Assembly (NCBI GenBank): GCA_020698575.1
Contig: CM036252.1
Span: 24,216,706 to 24,280,705 of the forward strand
Length of the DNA: 64,000 nucleotides
DNA from: Bostrychus sinensis
Lineage: Eukaryota; Chordata; Actinopteri; Gobiiformes; Eleotridae
Reading direction: 5' to 3'
Position numbers and translations under genes: made by a program. Positions 13,141 to 26,268 of this stretch are shown here, piece after piece (positions within the stretch are counted from its first letter, which is position 1; each line of letters opens with the position of its first letter). The notes below the pieces were generated by a model. That model saw nothing but the letters and a program-made list of their open reading frames with translations, was not told the origin of the DNA and ran no database searches.

Positions 13141-15990
13141 CTAGGAATAACACTCAGACAAGAGCCATTTAGAGAATTAGAATTTTAAAAAATCCCTAAA
13201 AATGTCTGGACACAAAAATAACCCCCAAATGTGCTCAATTATGAAGCTACAAACGAATGACCATAGACCATAAATGAGCAGATACCTAGTCATGGCTAGA
13301 GGCTAAATTATACTGCCATGCAAAAAGTTATTACCAATAAACTGTTAATTAATGCATAGTTCATTTCTATTGGCTTAGCTGTCAAAACAAAATTGTCAAT
13401 TAAACCAAGGGGACAATTATTTTGAGAAAGGATAGGACACATTGCCCTTCTAAGCCTCGCTTCATTATTTCAGTTCAAACGTTGCTAAAGATTAAATACA
13501 TATACTTTAAAATTAAATTTAGAGCTCACCTTAAACTTCAAGCTTCGAGTTCTGCAAATTGCCACACCATTCCAAAGTAAATTTTACATTGCATGAATGC
13601 TCTGCCATCATTCATCAGTAAGTTGTTGCCACCTGTGTTTATAAATAGAAAACAAAAAATGGCATTATCATACCAGTGGTAACCAAATCCACTGAACTGA
13701 ATCAACAATCTTTACTTTCTGAAGTAAAACAATGTAGAAACAAATAAGACAAAAGCTGTAGTGATGCTGCAAAGTGATGTTAAGAAAGCTTGTGTAATGC
13801 ATTCTATTGCGATTACGTCCTTGGACCGTAATCTGACAAGACTCCTATGTCCCATCTGTTAGCTTTAGCATTAGACACTGACAATGCAAGGAAAACTAGT
13901 TCAACTTCCAAACTGGCTACAGCTCGAGTTTCTTCTGAGAACCATTCACTTTCGGATAAATGCAACCCGAAGTGAACAAATAAGGGGGTAGTCCGGGAGG
14001 TGCCCTTATGATGATATGCACATTCATTAATTGCACCCCATCTACTGTGCTTGTTTGCTGCTTGTAAATAAGTTTGTTATGGCCACAGGTCAGAATAAAA
14101 TTGTCAGTGGAGACAGAGTTCAGAGGAGACAGCATTCCAAGGAAATGCACACCGCTCCATGCCCCTGCTGTCCAAGCCGTCACGTGAACTCTGCCGAGGG
14201 AAAGTCCCTGAAATCAGAGGAACAGCTCCTCACGTCCAAAATTTAACTTTAAAGGTACGAGCTGCGTTTTCTTGTATTTGAGGAAAACTGTTTAATTACC
14301 ATCACATCATATTCTAATAGGAATAAAATAAATTTTATCATGGATGTAAAATAAGATCTGGCACTTGTGGTATTGCAGCAGAAAAATCCCATTCATCTCA
14401 GAAAGGATTTTTCATTCAGACAGTAATGTAAAAAGAAATGGCTGGTGTTTAACACACACCCCTACCAAAATGGTCCAATTTTGTAGTATCTATCATCTAT
14501 TTTCATATCATGGACTTTTTCTCTGTTAAAAATCCTCAAATTGACTAAAAACATACTTTTTATTGTTTGTGTCACTGCTCTATCCTGCCTTCGCGGCCAT
14601 TGGTCTGAACAGATAACATGATGGTACACCAAACAAGAGAATGCCATCTATGGGCCGCACAACGCAGAAATAAACTCAACACCAGAAATGTTTTTTGGTC
14701 TTTGCGCCAATGAGCAATGGCCACTGAAATCAACTCTGGCCTTGACAGTTTATTATCCAGATTGTATTAGAGATTCATTAGGATAACAGAAATGAATAGA
14801 TGAATGTTTAGTACTTCCTGAAAGCTTTGGCCAATCACATCCATGCATAGGATAGAGTCTAAAATTAGGGATGACCTATTGCTGGTTTAGTCCATACTGC
14901 TTGTCAACAGTGTCTACACTGAATCAATGGTAACCCAAATATACTGCTATTTCAAAACTAGCAAACTAGAAGAGAAAATGGAAGCAAAGGAAAAATCAAA
15001 TAAATAAATAACTCTGAGTTATATAATAGACCTTGCCATCCCATAATTATTTCTGTCTTATTAAACACTTTGTAAATGCCATCATTTATCAAAATTTTAC
15101 TTTGCTTCATCTCTTTAAAAAAATGTTTTATTTTATGTTGTTTTTTCTTCCTTTTTAGCACTATGCACTGTGTTAGTTTGATACACAAACAATAGTATTA
15201 TCATTGTCTTGGTTAAGTTTAAGTGGACAAGCTTGAGGGGCGGTATTGGGTTATTTTATGAGCTAAAATTCTGAATATTATTAGTTACTTTAGCAGTGAC
15301 ATAGGCCTCCCTAAATTACACTGCGCTCACAACAAATGGACTTCATGAATCGGGCAGCTTTGAGGAACTTAATGTATGGGCAAACATGTAATTCGTGGGG
15401 AAATAAGATGCAATGCAACAAAACTACAGCGATAATTTTAGGCCACAGTGAAGGGCACAGCACTGGCCTCATCCTGTGTTAAGGTGACAAGTATTATCAC
15501 AGTGGGATCCACTTCTCATAACAGGACAAGGTTGTGACCCCTATCTGGCTTTTATTTTGGAAATGTGTGGGGCTCAGATTAGAAGCCCTGCTGCAGTGTT
15601 GTACAAGTGCATTTAATTATTTGCTAATAGATAAATATGGCCTCCTGCTTGGCACCTCTAACCTCAGCATCCTTCAGCTGATAGGTTCACTACCCCTCAG
15701 CTGTGCATCCAAATCATCTCAGCCTGTCCTCTCTGTCTAATCTCCAAAATATCTAATATGAGCTGTCCCTCTGATGTACTGATTCCTTATTCTATTCATC
15801 CTCATCATTCCCAAAGAGAACCTTAACATTTTCAACTCTGCCTCAAGCTGATAGCACCATCATCTTGAGCATTTTTTCCATGTACATATCACACCTAGCA
15901 CTTGGATAAATTACAGACTGCTATTGATTTAAATGTTCTCAACCTGGGATAAACTAACAGCCAATAGGTGTATCCCTAACTTGATACATT

Positions 15991-16024
15991 TGTTCAGTGG
16001 AATGTGCTTCCATTCCACTGAACA
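15991..16024. repeat. Perfect 14-bp stem hairpin
   Basis: TGTTCAGTGGAATG (15991-16004), a 6-nt spacer TGCTTC, and the exact reverse complement at 16011-16024 form a mixed-composition perfect hairpin. It lies in stim2 intron 1 and is not attached to any transposon terminus that I recognise. A transcript in either direction would fold into it. Confidence 0.75.
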
Positions 16025-17869
16025 GTCACATAATTGAATTTTAATTTAGTTTGAATATACTGCATAATGTAACAGAGCTTGTCAGGCCACGAGCTTGTGC
16101 ACTGCCAGCTCAGGGATCAACACCTTTAAGAGCCTGGGCAGGACAACAATAGCACCAGTCTGGGAGGGGACATAGGGCTTTGCTACAGTAGCCACTCACA
16201 GCAGGAAAAAGCACTGGAGCCCAGTACAGTGACCTACATCTGACTGAGCGGCATTCTGCATGACTGATCCAGCCTGGTGCCACCGCTCTCGCTATGAATG
16301 AATTATCTGGGACACGCATGTGCCACCAGAGACACACCAAGGGGAGACAAAGAAACAAAGAGCTTGGTTTATATTTGACAGTGCTTTAAGCATAATAGTA
16401 GTAAAGATAATAAAAGACAGTCAGGAAATCTGTGCTCAGAGCATAGGCTGATTGTCCTCATATAAGACTATCTAAGTGGACTTCTGTCTTTGTTCAAGTC
16501 CACAGTGGACAGCGCAGACTATTGAGCATTCATCTAGTCTCAGTATAAAGTTTGTTGCAATAAATCCAATAACAGAGCACAGACCTCAGCCAAGGCATTA
16601 ATGTTAACAAAAAATCCACACACACAAAAAAAATCATAAAAATCCAACCATAACTTTTTGAGTTGTGTTGTTCACACACAAACCAAAAAATAAATACCAG
16701 CAAACGTAAAGAGCTAACTACACTTCTTTACGTTTCAATCATTAGATTAAATATCATTACCACTTTTAAAGCTAAATGCACAAAAAACATGCATTGCTAA
16801 CTGTCCCCCTACACCTTTAGGAATAACATGAGCACTTCATAATCTATCTATGGTAATCTTGTGATGTGATGTCTTGTGATGTGACAACTAACCAACCAAC
16901 AAACAAGTTAGCCACCACTCTAAGCACTAGGTCCTCATGTTTCTCTATAGTGTTATAGGATGTCGCTGTCCTGTATCCAGGAAAATGCAAACAATAGCCT
17001 GGCAATGGATCTCATTATCAATGTGCTAGCTCAACCGAGAGCAACCCTAATTACTGCCAGTCCAGTCAGACTACAAAGTTTACATTAATTAGATTACAGC
17101 AGGATATGGCAAGAATTGAAATTTCTTTTCTTGACCACAATGACTGGTATCCCCAAGGGACTATTAAATAAGACACTCCATCACTAATACATCCTAAATA
17201 CAAATGCCTTTGGTTCAGACCGGTCATTGATACTCTCATAGCTTGTTAGTCACTTTAATCCGATCCCTGCTTTGTGCTGTGGCTGTTGACAATGGGCAGC
17301 CTGGAATAAACCATTACATAAAGCCCCACTATCTCCCCAGAGAGCCCAGCAAAGTGTGGGACGGCCTGGTGTCTCACAGTAATAATAAGAAACACTGTAA
17401 CCTCCTGTCACTGTGAGGTCAACCGCAGCCATGGCAGACATGATGGAAAGGACACATGGAAAACTATAGCAGGGCTTTATAAATACATTGGTGGTCTGTT
17501 GTGTTTGGGGTCTGGCTTTATCATGTAGGATCACAACACTAAAGCCCCTGATTGAGATCACGGCAGCTGTCCACTTTTGGCGTCAGTGTGGCCGGAGGAC
17601 AGACCGAGGTGTCAGACATTTGTATTAATCTACAGCCTCAATCTAAGCCTGGCTGCACATCCGGTTTGGAGTTTTATCTAGCGAGGTTTGAATTTTCTGG
17701 CTCAAAAAGTGGTGCTGTCAAAAGTAGGTTTCATTGCCATGGTAACTGACAGTACACCGCTATCCTGCTCTGGAGAAGGACCAAACTGAATCAATCAGGT
17801 AACCAGTTTATGAGTACTAAATCAATGTTATCCTTGTAATGACCCCATAAAAAAACTAGAAGCACAGAC

Positions 17870-18080
17870 CCACAGTCTCACAATGGTAAAGACACTGTGC
17901 TGTACCAGATATTCTAATTCAAGGGTACATTTTTTATCTATTTAGCCTCAAAGGCCTTATATCTCAAAATGGTAAAAGATTATATAAAACTATGCATTAG
18001 TTACATTACTGATCCCTTGTTGCTAAAGTTAGTATCTTAGGCCCTCTCTCGCAATGGTACAGAAACTTAAAAAATAAATA
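17870..18080 (-). repeat. Dimeric tRNA-related repeat, minus-strand copy
   Basis: Read on the minus strand, this contains the family blocks in order: 'ctgtaccattgcgagag', 'caacaagggatcagtaatg', 'ttaccattttgagatataag' and finally 'tttaccattgtgagact'. The two internal occurrences of the 'taccattgygaga' block show the dimeric layout. It is followed on the plus strand by a short AAAT run at 18069-18090. Confidence 0.6.
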
Positions 18081-18879
18081 AATAAATACAGATTGTCTTC
18101 ACCTATAATTTCTATAGTGGAATATCAATGACCCTCCCAGAAAATGTCATCAAAACAAAACTATAACAGTTTCATTTATCTTCCTAAGCTAAAAAACAAA
18201 CCAACCAAGTCATGCAAAAACATAACCTCCCTGGCAGAGGTAATTATTGCTGTGTTAAAACTAGTATCAGTAGTAGATTTACACAATACATATTTTTTTC
18301 ACCCAAGTTTTGACTGCTAATACCATAAGACTTCCTGCACCTGAGCACTAAATCTGTCTTGACTGTGCACGCCAAGAAATCAGTAATTAAGTGTTTAAAC
18401 CAAGATTAAGTGCAAAACTTGTAAAAACTCAAAATTTTAGTAGCACAGTTTAGACAGCTCTTTATCTAGCTTATGTCACTTTGAAGCAGCAGCAATAGAT
18501 TTCTGGCCACCTTTGGGACAGAATAGACAACCATAATGCTGATATCAAATGAAATGCTATTATGGCTAATGCAGGACAACAAACAGTACATAATGACAAA
18601 TGCACATATATATTAGGCACATGTGTAACATTTGCATTGAGTTTATACATTTCCTATTTACCATACACATCCTAAAATGCTAGTCATGTCATTTGAAGTT
18701 AAAGGTTAACACAGAAGGGAAGTACACTCTAAACCACTGTAAAAGTTAATCTTGAAATAGAAGCTGGTGAGAGATAGAGCTATACAAAATGTGCAGTATG
18801 TAGTTGTTCAATTGTGCTATAATGATTTTTAACATAAACACGTGTAACTGAAATGGTTGATCTAAAATGCCCATAACAG

Positions 18880-18976
18880 GCCATTGTCCAGAATTTACAA
18901 CACCTCCGGCCCAAAGTAGCTGGTACATGTTCCAGTCTCCTGCAACTCCTAACAGGAATAAGTGGTAGAAAATAAA
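18880..18976 (+). repeat. 3' fragment of the tRNA-derived SINE
   Basis: This aligns with the 3' end of the SINE at 24636: 'ggcccaaagtagctgg', 'tccagtctcctgc' and 'ctaacaggaataagtgg' before an A-rich end. The head is missing. Confidence 0.65.
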
Positions 18977-21900
18977 TATAAAGTGTATAATATTGAACAA
19001 AATATATTTAATACAAACTACTGAAACTATGATGAGGTCTAAGTCAGTTTGATTCACCAATGCTTTAAGTTTAGAGTTTTAGAGTTTTTTTTAGAGTTTA
19101 AAGGATTTTTTTGACTATCAAAGCATTTTTTCAGGACCACCTATTCCTGACAGAATAGCAATGTTTTCTCTTGCTGACTTCTACTCTGCAGTGCTATAAC
19201 ATTATGACGTGATATACAACTGCACAACTCATCCAAAACTACAACAGAGAAAACCTAGGTCTTTTTAGCGGTTACACTAGGATAAAATCAGCCAGGGACA
19301 CAGCGCAAGTAACAAAATGCAAATATTACTGCTCCTGACAGAAATTAAACAAGCAGAAATAGATGTCTGACAAGTGGAAGTTTTAAATAAATCATTTATT
19401 AATGAGTAGTGCCTTGCCATTTATTTGTTTATTGTAACTGAGGTAAAGAGCTCTTCATAGTGTTATTACTAAGCCTTCCAAAACCATCCCTGTATATGTT
19501 ATAGAAATCCATCTTTAAAAAATTATGTGAAAACGTATGCATCAAAAATTGCTATCATCTTGTAAGCAGCTTCATGGGAACTCTGTGTTCCTTGCGGCCA
19601 AAGGGAAGAGATTGTTTGTTGAAACGCCAAACAAGCTAAATACGCAGCTCCATTAAAAAAGAGTCAGACCACGTTCACAAATCAGCTGAGATGGAGCTGC
19701 TCTACCAAATAAACGATACAAAAGTTACATTACGCACATATAGCATATAATTACACAAATTAGCTTGACTGATGTGACACTCATCTTGTAATAAATTCTC
19801 CCTTCTACCCTACAGGTTCTTTTGAACACGCGCTTTTGATCCTAAATCACAAAGGGGCTTCCAGATCTCCCAAATGCTAAACCTGGCAGTGCAGCCCCCT
19901 GAACCGCTCACAGCATGGGAAATGACAGCTTTGAACTTTAAAGCATCCCGGTAATAACAGGCTGCAGTTCATCTCAACAACTGGACTGAACAAGCAAACT
20001 CTTACTAAATGTCTTCTGAGAAACAAAGCAACAATTGTATTACAGACATTAGAAAGCATCGGACATAACAATTGGGAGTTAATTAATAAACTGTTGGAGA
20101 ATTTTTGGCTGCATCTTGTGGCAATAATGCAGACTGCAATCCAACACTAAACACGGATTAAATTAGAACAGATGAACAGCTACAGTAGCCCAGCATGGTC
20201 ACATTTCTAGTGAAAAACGTGTTAGTAAAAATAGAAATACAAATGCGCTTCAGTTCCAGCAGTGCTCAGTTTGTTGACTCTGGGCTGTAGAAAAAACTGT
20301 TTAGGTCATTTCTGATGTACATTATATCAAGAGCAGGATTGTCCATTTAGATAATGTGTTTGCAAGAATGTGCATTCAACTAGAAACATGAATGTGCTTC
20401 TACCCCACTGGTGCTTTGTTTATCCTTTCTGGGCCATAGAAACTTGCTCAAAAATATATATTAGGGACATTCCTGATAATATAAAATATCTAGAGCAGTA
20501 CTCAAGTTATTACATCTAGTTAATGTTTGTCTTATATAAAATCTTGAATGTGCTTCTACTCCAGCAGGACTCAGTTTGCCCTCTCTGTCCTGTGGCAACA
20601 TGCTTAAAAATGATTATTAGAAAATTTGTGATCTACATAATAGCTAGAGCAGCACTTTACCAATAACATCTAGTTACTGTTTGTTCAAGAATGTGCACAC
20701 AAATAGACAAGAAAATGTGTTTCTTCTTTAGCAGTCCTCAACTTGTCCTCTAGGCTATAAAAACACACTGCTATATATATTGGGGAAATCTCCTACACAA
20801 AAGTTAGAACAGCACAAAGAATCTAAAACTTTTTGCCATACACAAACATACACACGGATGCTATAATGCTCCATAATCCTCCATATGTTTAAGCAAACAC
20901 AAACTTCAAAGGCATTTACACATTCAGTTATGGCATGTTACATACTAAGCAACAATACTTTGCCTGTGTTCTTAATATGCCATTTTAAAATAGCTAAAAT
21001 TCGAGCTGTCAATCCAGTATATTACTGTACAAACACACACTCGTTCTTTCCCCTTGCTTTAGGCTGAGACCAGTGAAAAGGCAGCTGACCTTTTGCGTGG
21101 AGCCAACTGGGAAATGTGTAATGCAGCGGCCATGTTTACCGACACTGTATTAAGTCATGGCTATCTCTACACGGATTATTGTTGAGATATTGTTCCCTTC
21201 AGACCCCTTCATAATGTTGTCATGGTAAAGGCCAAGTGATCTAATGTCTTATTAATCAATACTGAGTGTATTATCGGTTTATTTTTAGTGGCTGTTTGAC
21301 TCTTGTGCACACAGTCATGAATGCTTAACAAGATGGGCTCTGGGACACTCAACACTCAACACTCAAGAAGTAAGGTAACTAAATACAGATGTATATGGAC
21401 AAGGCTAGGGGCTGTGTGTGTACTGTCTATGTCCACAACCAGATTTACATCAGTCCACTCAACCTCAAATGAGAGGAGTCAGAAATTAACATGTTAGTAA
21501 AATAGCAATATATGTTAACTACACCTTGTGTTTAACTATTAGCTTGTATGGTAAGATGCAAATGCCTACCGGTTAATCTGGAAGGCGCTTTGCTGTGAAA
21601 ACATTACTTTGAAACTTTGTAGCCTATGATTTAAGGATGTTTGATGCAGTGTTGTCATGGAGATGGTTGGGTTATTGTCACATGACCATAGGATTTCATT
21701 TATATATTCAGTTATGGTCAAGTGAGCCATCCCCATGACAACCCAACAAAAAGCTACTGTGAAGATGAGGGGTTGTTTTATGAATAGTTGGTATAAGTTC
21801 AGTTGTAGCATTATAGCTATCCTACTAATTATGAGCAAGGTTAATGGACCAAAGAAAGTACCTTTTTTGAAGAACTGGCTCTACAAACAGTCAAGACCTC

Positions 21901-22478
21901 TGATTTGGCACCTGACTTTTGTCCCACTTTCAATTAACAGCGTCAACAAATGCAGCCCAAGTGTACAAAAAAGCCAATCAATAGTGACAGCTGAACAGGA
22001 TGCAGATGGGAATTCTGCCCTCACTGGGTTTTATCTGCTATGTGGGGTCACCTGTGCCCTTTCCTGTAAATACATGTAAAAACCTAAGCTGTAGGGTGGC
22101 ACCTAAACACGTTTGGATGGATTTTTGACACAAATCGTGCGTAGAGGCAAGATTTACGTAAAACCAATTTGTTTGGGCACCCACCAAAGCTTCCCCGGTG
22201 ACTCTAAATGCGAGTAAATACGCGTGCTCTCATCCCTCATCCCGCATTCCTGTCATGTCACGCATTCACAGCGACATACAGAGTGGGAGAAAGGTGTCTG
22301 TCGACGGAGGAAAAAAAAACGCAACACTTGGCATTAAATCGTGCGCAGGGCATTCCTCGGCTTTCCCCGAGAAAACCACAGGGAACACAGAGGGAGGGGA
22401 GATGGGTTGGAGGCGGGAGAAGGGGGTAACGCTGTACATGCGTAAATATATGGGGAGACACTCCGGATGGGGGCTTAC

Positions 22479-22611
22479 CTGTGACGGCCACATTTGCACC
22501 ATCAGACGAGTGGCTGGGTAGATCATTCGAGTAAGTGCACTCCAAGCCCAGTACCGCATAGATGACGAGTCCACGTAGCAGTATGTTGACTACCTTGTGG
22601 ATGTAACTCAT
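22479..22611 (-). CDS. stim2: stim2 coding exon 1: signal peptide and start of ER-luminal domain
   Basis: This exon encodes residues 1-44 of stim2, read from an ATG at 22611. An in-frame TAG (22633-22635) lies eight codons upstream, so no longer N-terminus is possible without another exon. Residues 8-22 (VNILLRGLVIYAVLG) form a hydrophobic core typical of a signal peptide, although Arg13 sits inside it. A serine- and acid-containing luminal linker follows. The donor is ACAG|GTAAG. The last base joins exon 2 to form the Asp45 codon and the sequence ...AVT-DPC..., as expected for STIM. From memory, human STIM2 has an unusually long, arginine-rich leader; this one is short. The start is well supported by the upstream stop, but transcription start and any 5' non-coding exon are unknown. 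Confidence 0.85.
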
Positions 22612-23399
22612 GATGGAAAAGATAACACAAATCTAGTAATTCCTATCCGTGGGGTGGGAAGAGGGGTTAGACACAGCCTCTGGGTAACCTCGAAAAAAAT
22701 ATGACGAGGTCAGTCTTGGACAACAAGTCAAAAATGTCTCATGAAGCAAAAAATTATGAAATACTAGCGAAAAAACAATGCAGCAACTTAAAAAACGCAG
22801 TTCAAATTCTTACATTAGCAATACTTCTTGGCACTGAACCGCACAGGAGCGTTAAAGATCCCTACGAAATAATAGTTCATCGTGGGTCACTGGCAAGGAA
22901 AACTAGTTTGAAAGAAGACCCCCGGTATATAAACTAATAGCCCCTAATAGCATTGCTGGCTGTTTGAAAGGGGCGCCTGCTGCTAGCTACGACGAACCAG
23001 ACCCCCATACCGCTCACCTACAGTGAGAAATAAAAACAACATATACAAATGCAGAGGGAAAACACAAGCGACGTGTGATGAATGCAAAAACGGCTAATAG
23101 AGAAAGCACATGCAGCCCTGTCTAGAGGAATCCCCTATCCAAAACAAAGCGTACAAAAAATGGCACTATAAAAATCCTTGACGCGCAACAAAATTGAACA
23201 AGTGCGCTGTTAAATCCTTACGTAGGCCTGTGTGTTGGCTCGGAAGTGCCCCTGTACTTCCACGTACAGTATACAAACATAGACCACAGCTTCAGCATTT
23301 TGAAGAAGTGTCTCCTAGGTCCGCCTCCTCTTCACATGATAGTAACAAATCCAGTTGCTTCAGAAAAAAAAACACGTCTTCCACGGTTCCCTCCTAATC

Positions 23400-24130
23400 C
23401 TTGGGCGACCTATATGAGTCAGACGGCACATCCGCGTACTTTCTAAATGAAGTTTTTAAGTGAGCCCCTCTTCACGGCAGCAGCTCGGGGTGATACAGGA
23501 TCCTCATGTCGTATCAGCTGCTCTTGCCCCGGCTGATGCAGACTGACTGGGGAAGGAAAGCCGACCGGGGGCGGAAGTCACTATGCAAAATGCTTTGACA
23601 TCGGGAGGGGGGGACACATCCAGGGCTCTCGCTACTTGTTCGCCGACTTTCCCAGCGGGGATTATTGTGTCATGCTTTTGAAAGGGACTCGTACGCCGGT
23701 GGGGCATGCTTTCCCTCCAATTAGGGGTCTCATGCTGCGGTCATGACAGCTAAGCACAGTTTTTACACTGATTTTACCGGATTTGTAAGCTTTTAAAGGC
23801 CATGAAATGACGCGTACGAAGGCACAAAAGCTTTTCATAAATATACTGCTTTATTCGTGTTATGGCGACGCGGATAATCCCATCTTCATTGTTGTCTGCT
23901 TCCTCACTCGGGGGAACGTCCAAGTTTCTCGCCAAGCCGTGCGCACTGATTGGTTGGCGTGTCCCAACATGGCAGTATGTGATTGGTGGACAGATATGTC
24001 ACTCATTTTGGGTTTTAAAACGTCTAACCCGCGAATGAAGCGATACAACATAAAGGGAAGCCAAGGCTTGTTACATCATGTGGACATAGCCGTACGCGCC
24101 ATAGAGGTCACAGAGGTCCGGACCTCCGTA
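23400..24130 (-). promoter_or_regulatory. stim2: CpG-rich candidate stim2 promoter
   Basis: CpG dinucleotides are frequent here (for example around 23430-23480, 23555-23600, 23640-23700, 23810-23910 and 24020-24100), while they are scarce in the flanking DNA. Two ATTGG motifs (inverted CCAAT boxes) sit at 23949-23953 and 23982-23986. The stretch lies 0.8-1.5 kb upstream of stim2 exon 1. It may be the stim2 promoter with a 5' non-coding exon, or a divergent promoter for an unseen transcript. No TATA box was assigned. Confidence 0.45.
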
Positions 24131-24142
24131 TTTTCTACTGCT

Positions 24143-24358
24143 AGACTAAACCAGATCTAAACCAGGGGAAAAAACAGGACTAAACCAGGTCTAACTCGGG
24201 ATTAAACCAGGTCTTAACCAGGATTAAACCAGAAAAAATACTTTAAATCAGAATTATTTATTATTATTATAATTTGTTTAGGAAAAAGACTAAATCAATA
24301 CTAAACCAGGTCTAAACAAAGGACTAAACCAGGACTAAATGAGGTCTAAACAAAGACA
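24143..24358. repeat. Tandem array of GACTAAACCAGG-like units
   Basis: About ten imperfect units alternate between 'gactaaaccagg' and 'tctaaaccagg' or 'tctaaacaaa'. A 60-bp AT-rich interruption lies at about 24231-24290. The array sits at the edge of the CpG-rich region. It resembles minisatellite-like arrays common in fish. Confidence 0.7.
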
Positions 24359-24635
24359 CAATGGACCTCAGTATTTCTAAAATCCTATGTACAGCCCTGT
24401 ATGTGGACATGGATAAAAAAAATAATAAAAATTAGTAATCTAAAAACTAAAGGGGGACATGAGTACATGCTGAAAATGTTTAGGAACTTTTTAGTCTTAA
24501 GTCTAGTTTTAGAAACAGTCGTAAAAGTCCACTTTGGGGCTCAGGTTTATATAGCTCTAGCTGTTCAGCATCAAGGGTCACACACCCAAAAAGCAAAAGG
24601 GGTCTACCAATTAAACTTTAGTGTTCCTAAAAATG

Positions 24636-25036
24636 GGGTGCACGGTGGCAGAGCGGTTAGCGTTCTCGCCTCCCAGCAAGGAGGTCGTGGGTTCGAGCCC
24701 CGGGCGGACCAATACACACCATCACACAAACTCTCTGGGTGGAGTCTGCATGTCCTCCCTGTGTTACTGTGGGTTCTCTCCGGCTACTCCGGCTTCCTCC
24801 CACCGTCCAAAGACATGCATGTGTTAGGTGAATTGGTGACTCTAAATTGACCCTAGTGAATGAATGTGAGAGTGAATGGTTGTCTGTCTGTGTTCGTCTC
24901 TGTGTCAGCCCTGCGACAAGCTGGCCCCTGTCCAGGGTGTACCCTGCCTACGGCCCAAAGTTACTGGGATAGGCTCCAGTCACCCGCGACCCCTAACAGG
25001 AATAAGCGGTAGAAAATGAATGAATGAATGAATGAA
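24636..25036 (+). repeat. Full-length tRNA-derived SINE with perfect target duplication
   Basis: A 401-bp element is flanked by identical 14-bp direct repeats TGTTCCTAAAAATG (24622-24635 and 25037-25050). The head has tRNA-like promoter boxes: box A around GCAGAGCGGTTAGC and box B as GGGTTCGAGCCCC. The body carries the 'tctgggtggagtctgcatg' and 'gggataggctccag' blocks common in fish SINEs. The tail is a GAAT tetranucleotide run. Perfect duplications suggest a fairly recent insertion. The open frame at 24401-24850 is only this element read through. Confidence 0.9.
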
Positions 25037-25209
25037 TGTTCCTAAAAATGTGCAGATGGTACAAGAACCTATAAGAAATTGGTTGGTTTATTGACATGCT
25101 AATAAAAATTATAAAATGAAGTATTTTAAGTAAGTGGTTAAGATTTCAAACATTTTAAAGGGGGTTACTAAGACAGGTGTCAAGTTCACCCTGCCCCAAA
25201 TTTGGTACA

Positions 25210-25460
25210 GTAAACAGAAGCACTGCATACTGTTGTTGTGTCCTTGGGCAAGACACTTCACCCACCTTGCCTGTGTGAATGGGTTAGTGTGATAGTGTGA
25301 TTGTGTTTCTGGTGGTGATCGGAGGGGCCGCAATCACAGAATGGCAGCCGTGATGTGACGAAGTGAATGAATAATGCACCAAAATTGTAAAGTGACTCTT
25401 GAGTCTCTAGAAATCCGCTATACAAGACCAATGTATGCAGTAAAGCATTATTATTTTGTT
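25210..25460 (+). repeat. Fish SINE, 'ttgggcaagacacttcaccc' type
   Basis: This contains the block GTGTCCTTGGGCAAGACACT, then 'cgctatacaagac' toward the 3' end. That layout is familiar from a common fish SINE. A reverse-strand fragment of the same family is at 43600-43700. No target duplication was seen. Confidence 0.6.
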
Positions 25461-26268
25461 TCATATCCACAGAATGCACATGCACTGCTATATGGGTTCG
25501 GTAACAAAATGCAGTAGGCCACTATAGTACAGCGTAGTGGAAATTTCAATACAAATTCACAACGTAAAAGCAGAAACAGAACATTAACTATACAGTAACT
25601 CATAGAGGCACATTTACTAAATTTATTTCTCTTTTGTTCTGTTTTGTAGCGTAAGTCATTTAACCAGAAGACATGCACAGTCATCAAACTCAAAACTATG
25701 TTAATTGGAAAGTATCCCCTATGTCCATGGCCATAATGAAGGCAGAACAACTGTCAGTTACTTTACGCCTAGAGACATCTAACAGAAAAACACTGACTCG
25801 TCATTATTAGTAGGAATATGATAAGACACAAATCCCACGAGACAAGACAGGACACGAGACTGGGTTAACAAGAACGAGAACGAGTACATACAGTATACAT
25901 TTTACACAAATGAAAATTATATTTTATTCAACTGAACATCATAAAATGCAAAACTATTTAGCTGCATTTTTAAAATCAACTTGTAATGACTGGTATTTAC
26001 TTGTATTTTTTTAATTATACTGTATGCAAAGGCAGAACATTCTGTATACTGCCAAATGTTTTGCCACAAACTCAGCTAACTTCTCCTTTGTAAAACGTTC
26101 AAACAGAATTTGATCCTGAGATCAAAAGACTGATTTTTACCTTCACGAGAATCTTGTGACATTTTGATCTTGCGTGAACCTGAGATTATGAGATCTTGTC
26201 TTGTCTGCAAAAACATGTACTTCCTGAGTTTTGTTTTTTTTTTTTTTCTAAAAGATAACTTTCACTTG

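Larger units (their letters stand above)
4404..22478 (-). other. stim2: stim2 intron 1 (18 kb)
   Basis: This is the large first intron between the two stim2 exons, bounded by donor CAG|GTAAG at 22479/22478 and acceptor TTTGTAG at 4404-4410. It contains repeats listed separately (dimeric SINE at 10018 and 17870, SINE fragments at 10441 and 18880, hAT element at 11483, TAG microsatellite at 13077). It also has two perfect hairpins at 8032 and 15991 and a GC-richer patch at 5926-6085 that I cannot explain. No other protein-coding exon was recognised on either strand. Confidence 0.7.

Noticed and set aside
23807..24160. 117-codon plus-strand frame in the CpG-rich region
   Set aside because: It has no recognisable domain or conserved motif. 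CpG-rich promoters often stay open by chance, and no splice-supported continuation is visible.
24401..24850. 149-codon plus-strand frame
   Set aside because: It reads through the SINE at 24636-25036; the codons are those of the tRNA-derived repeat.
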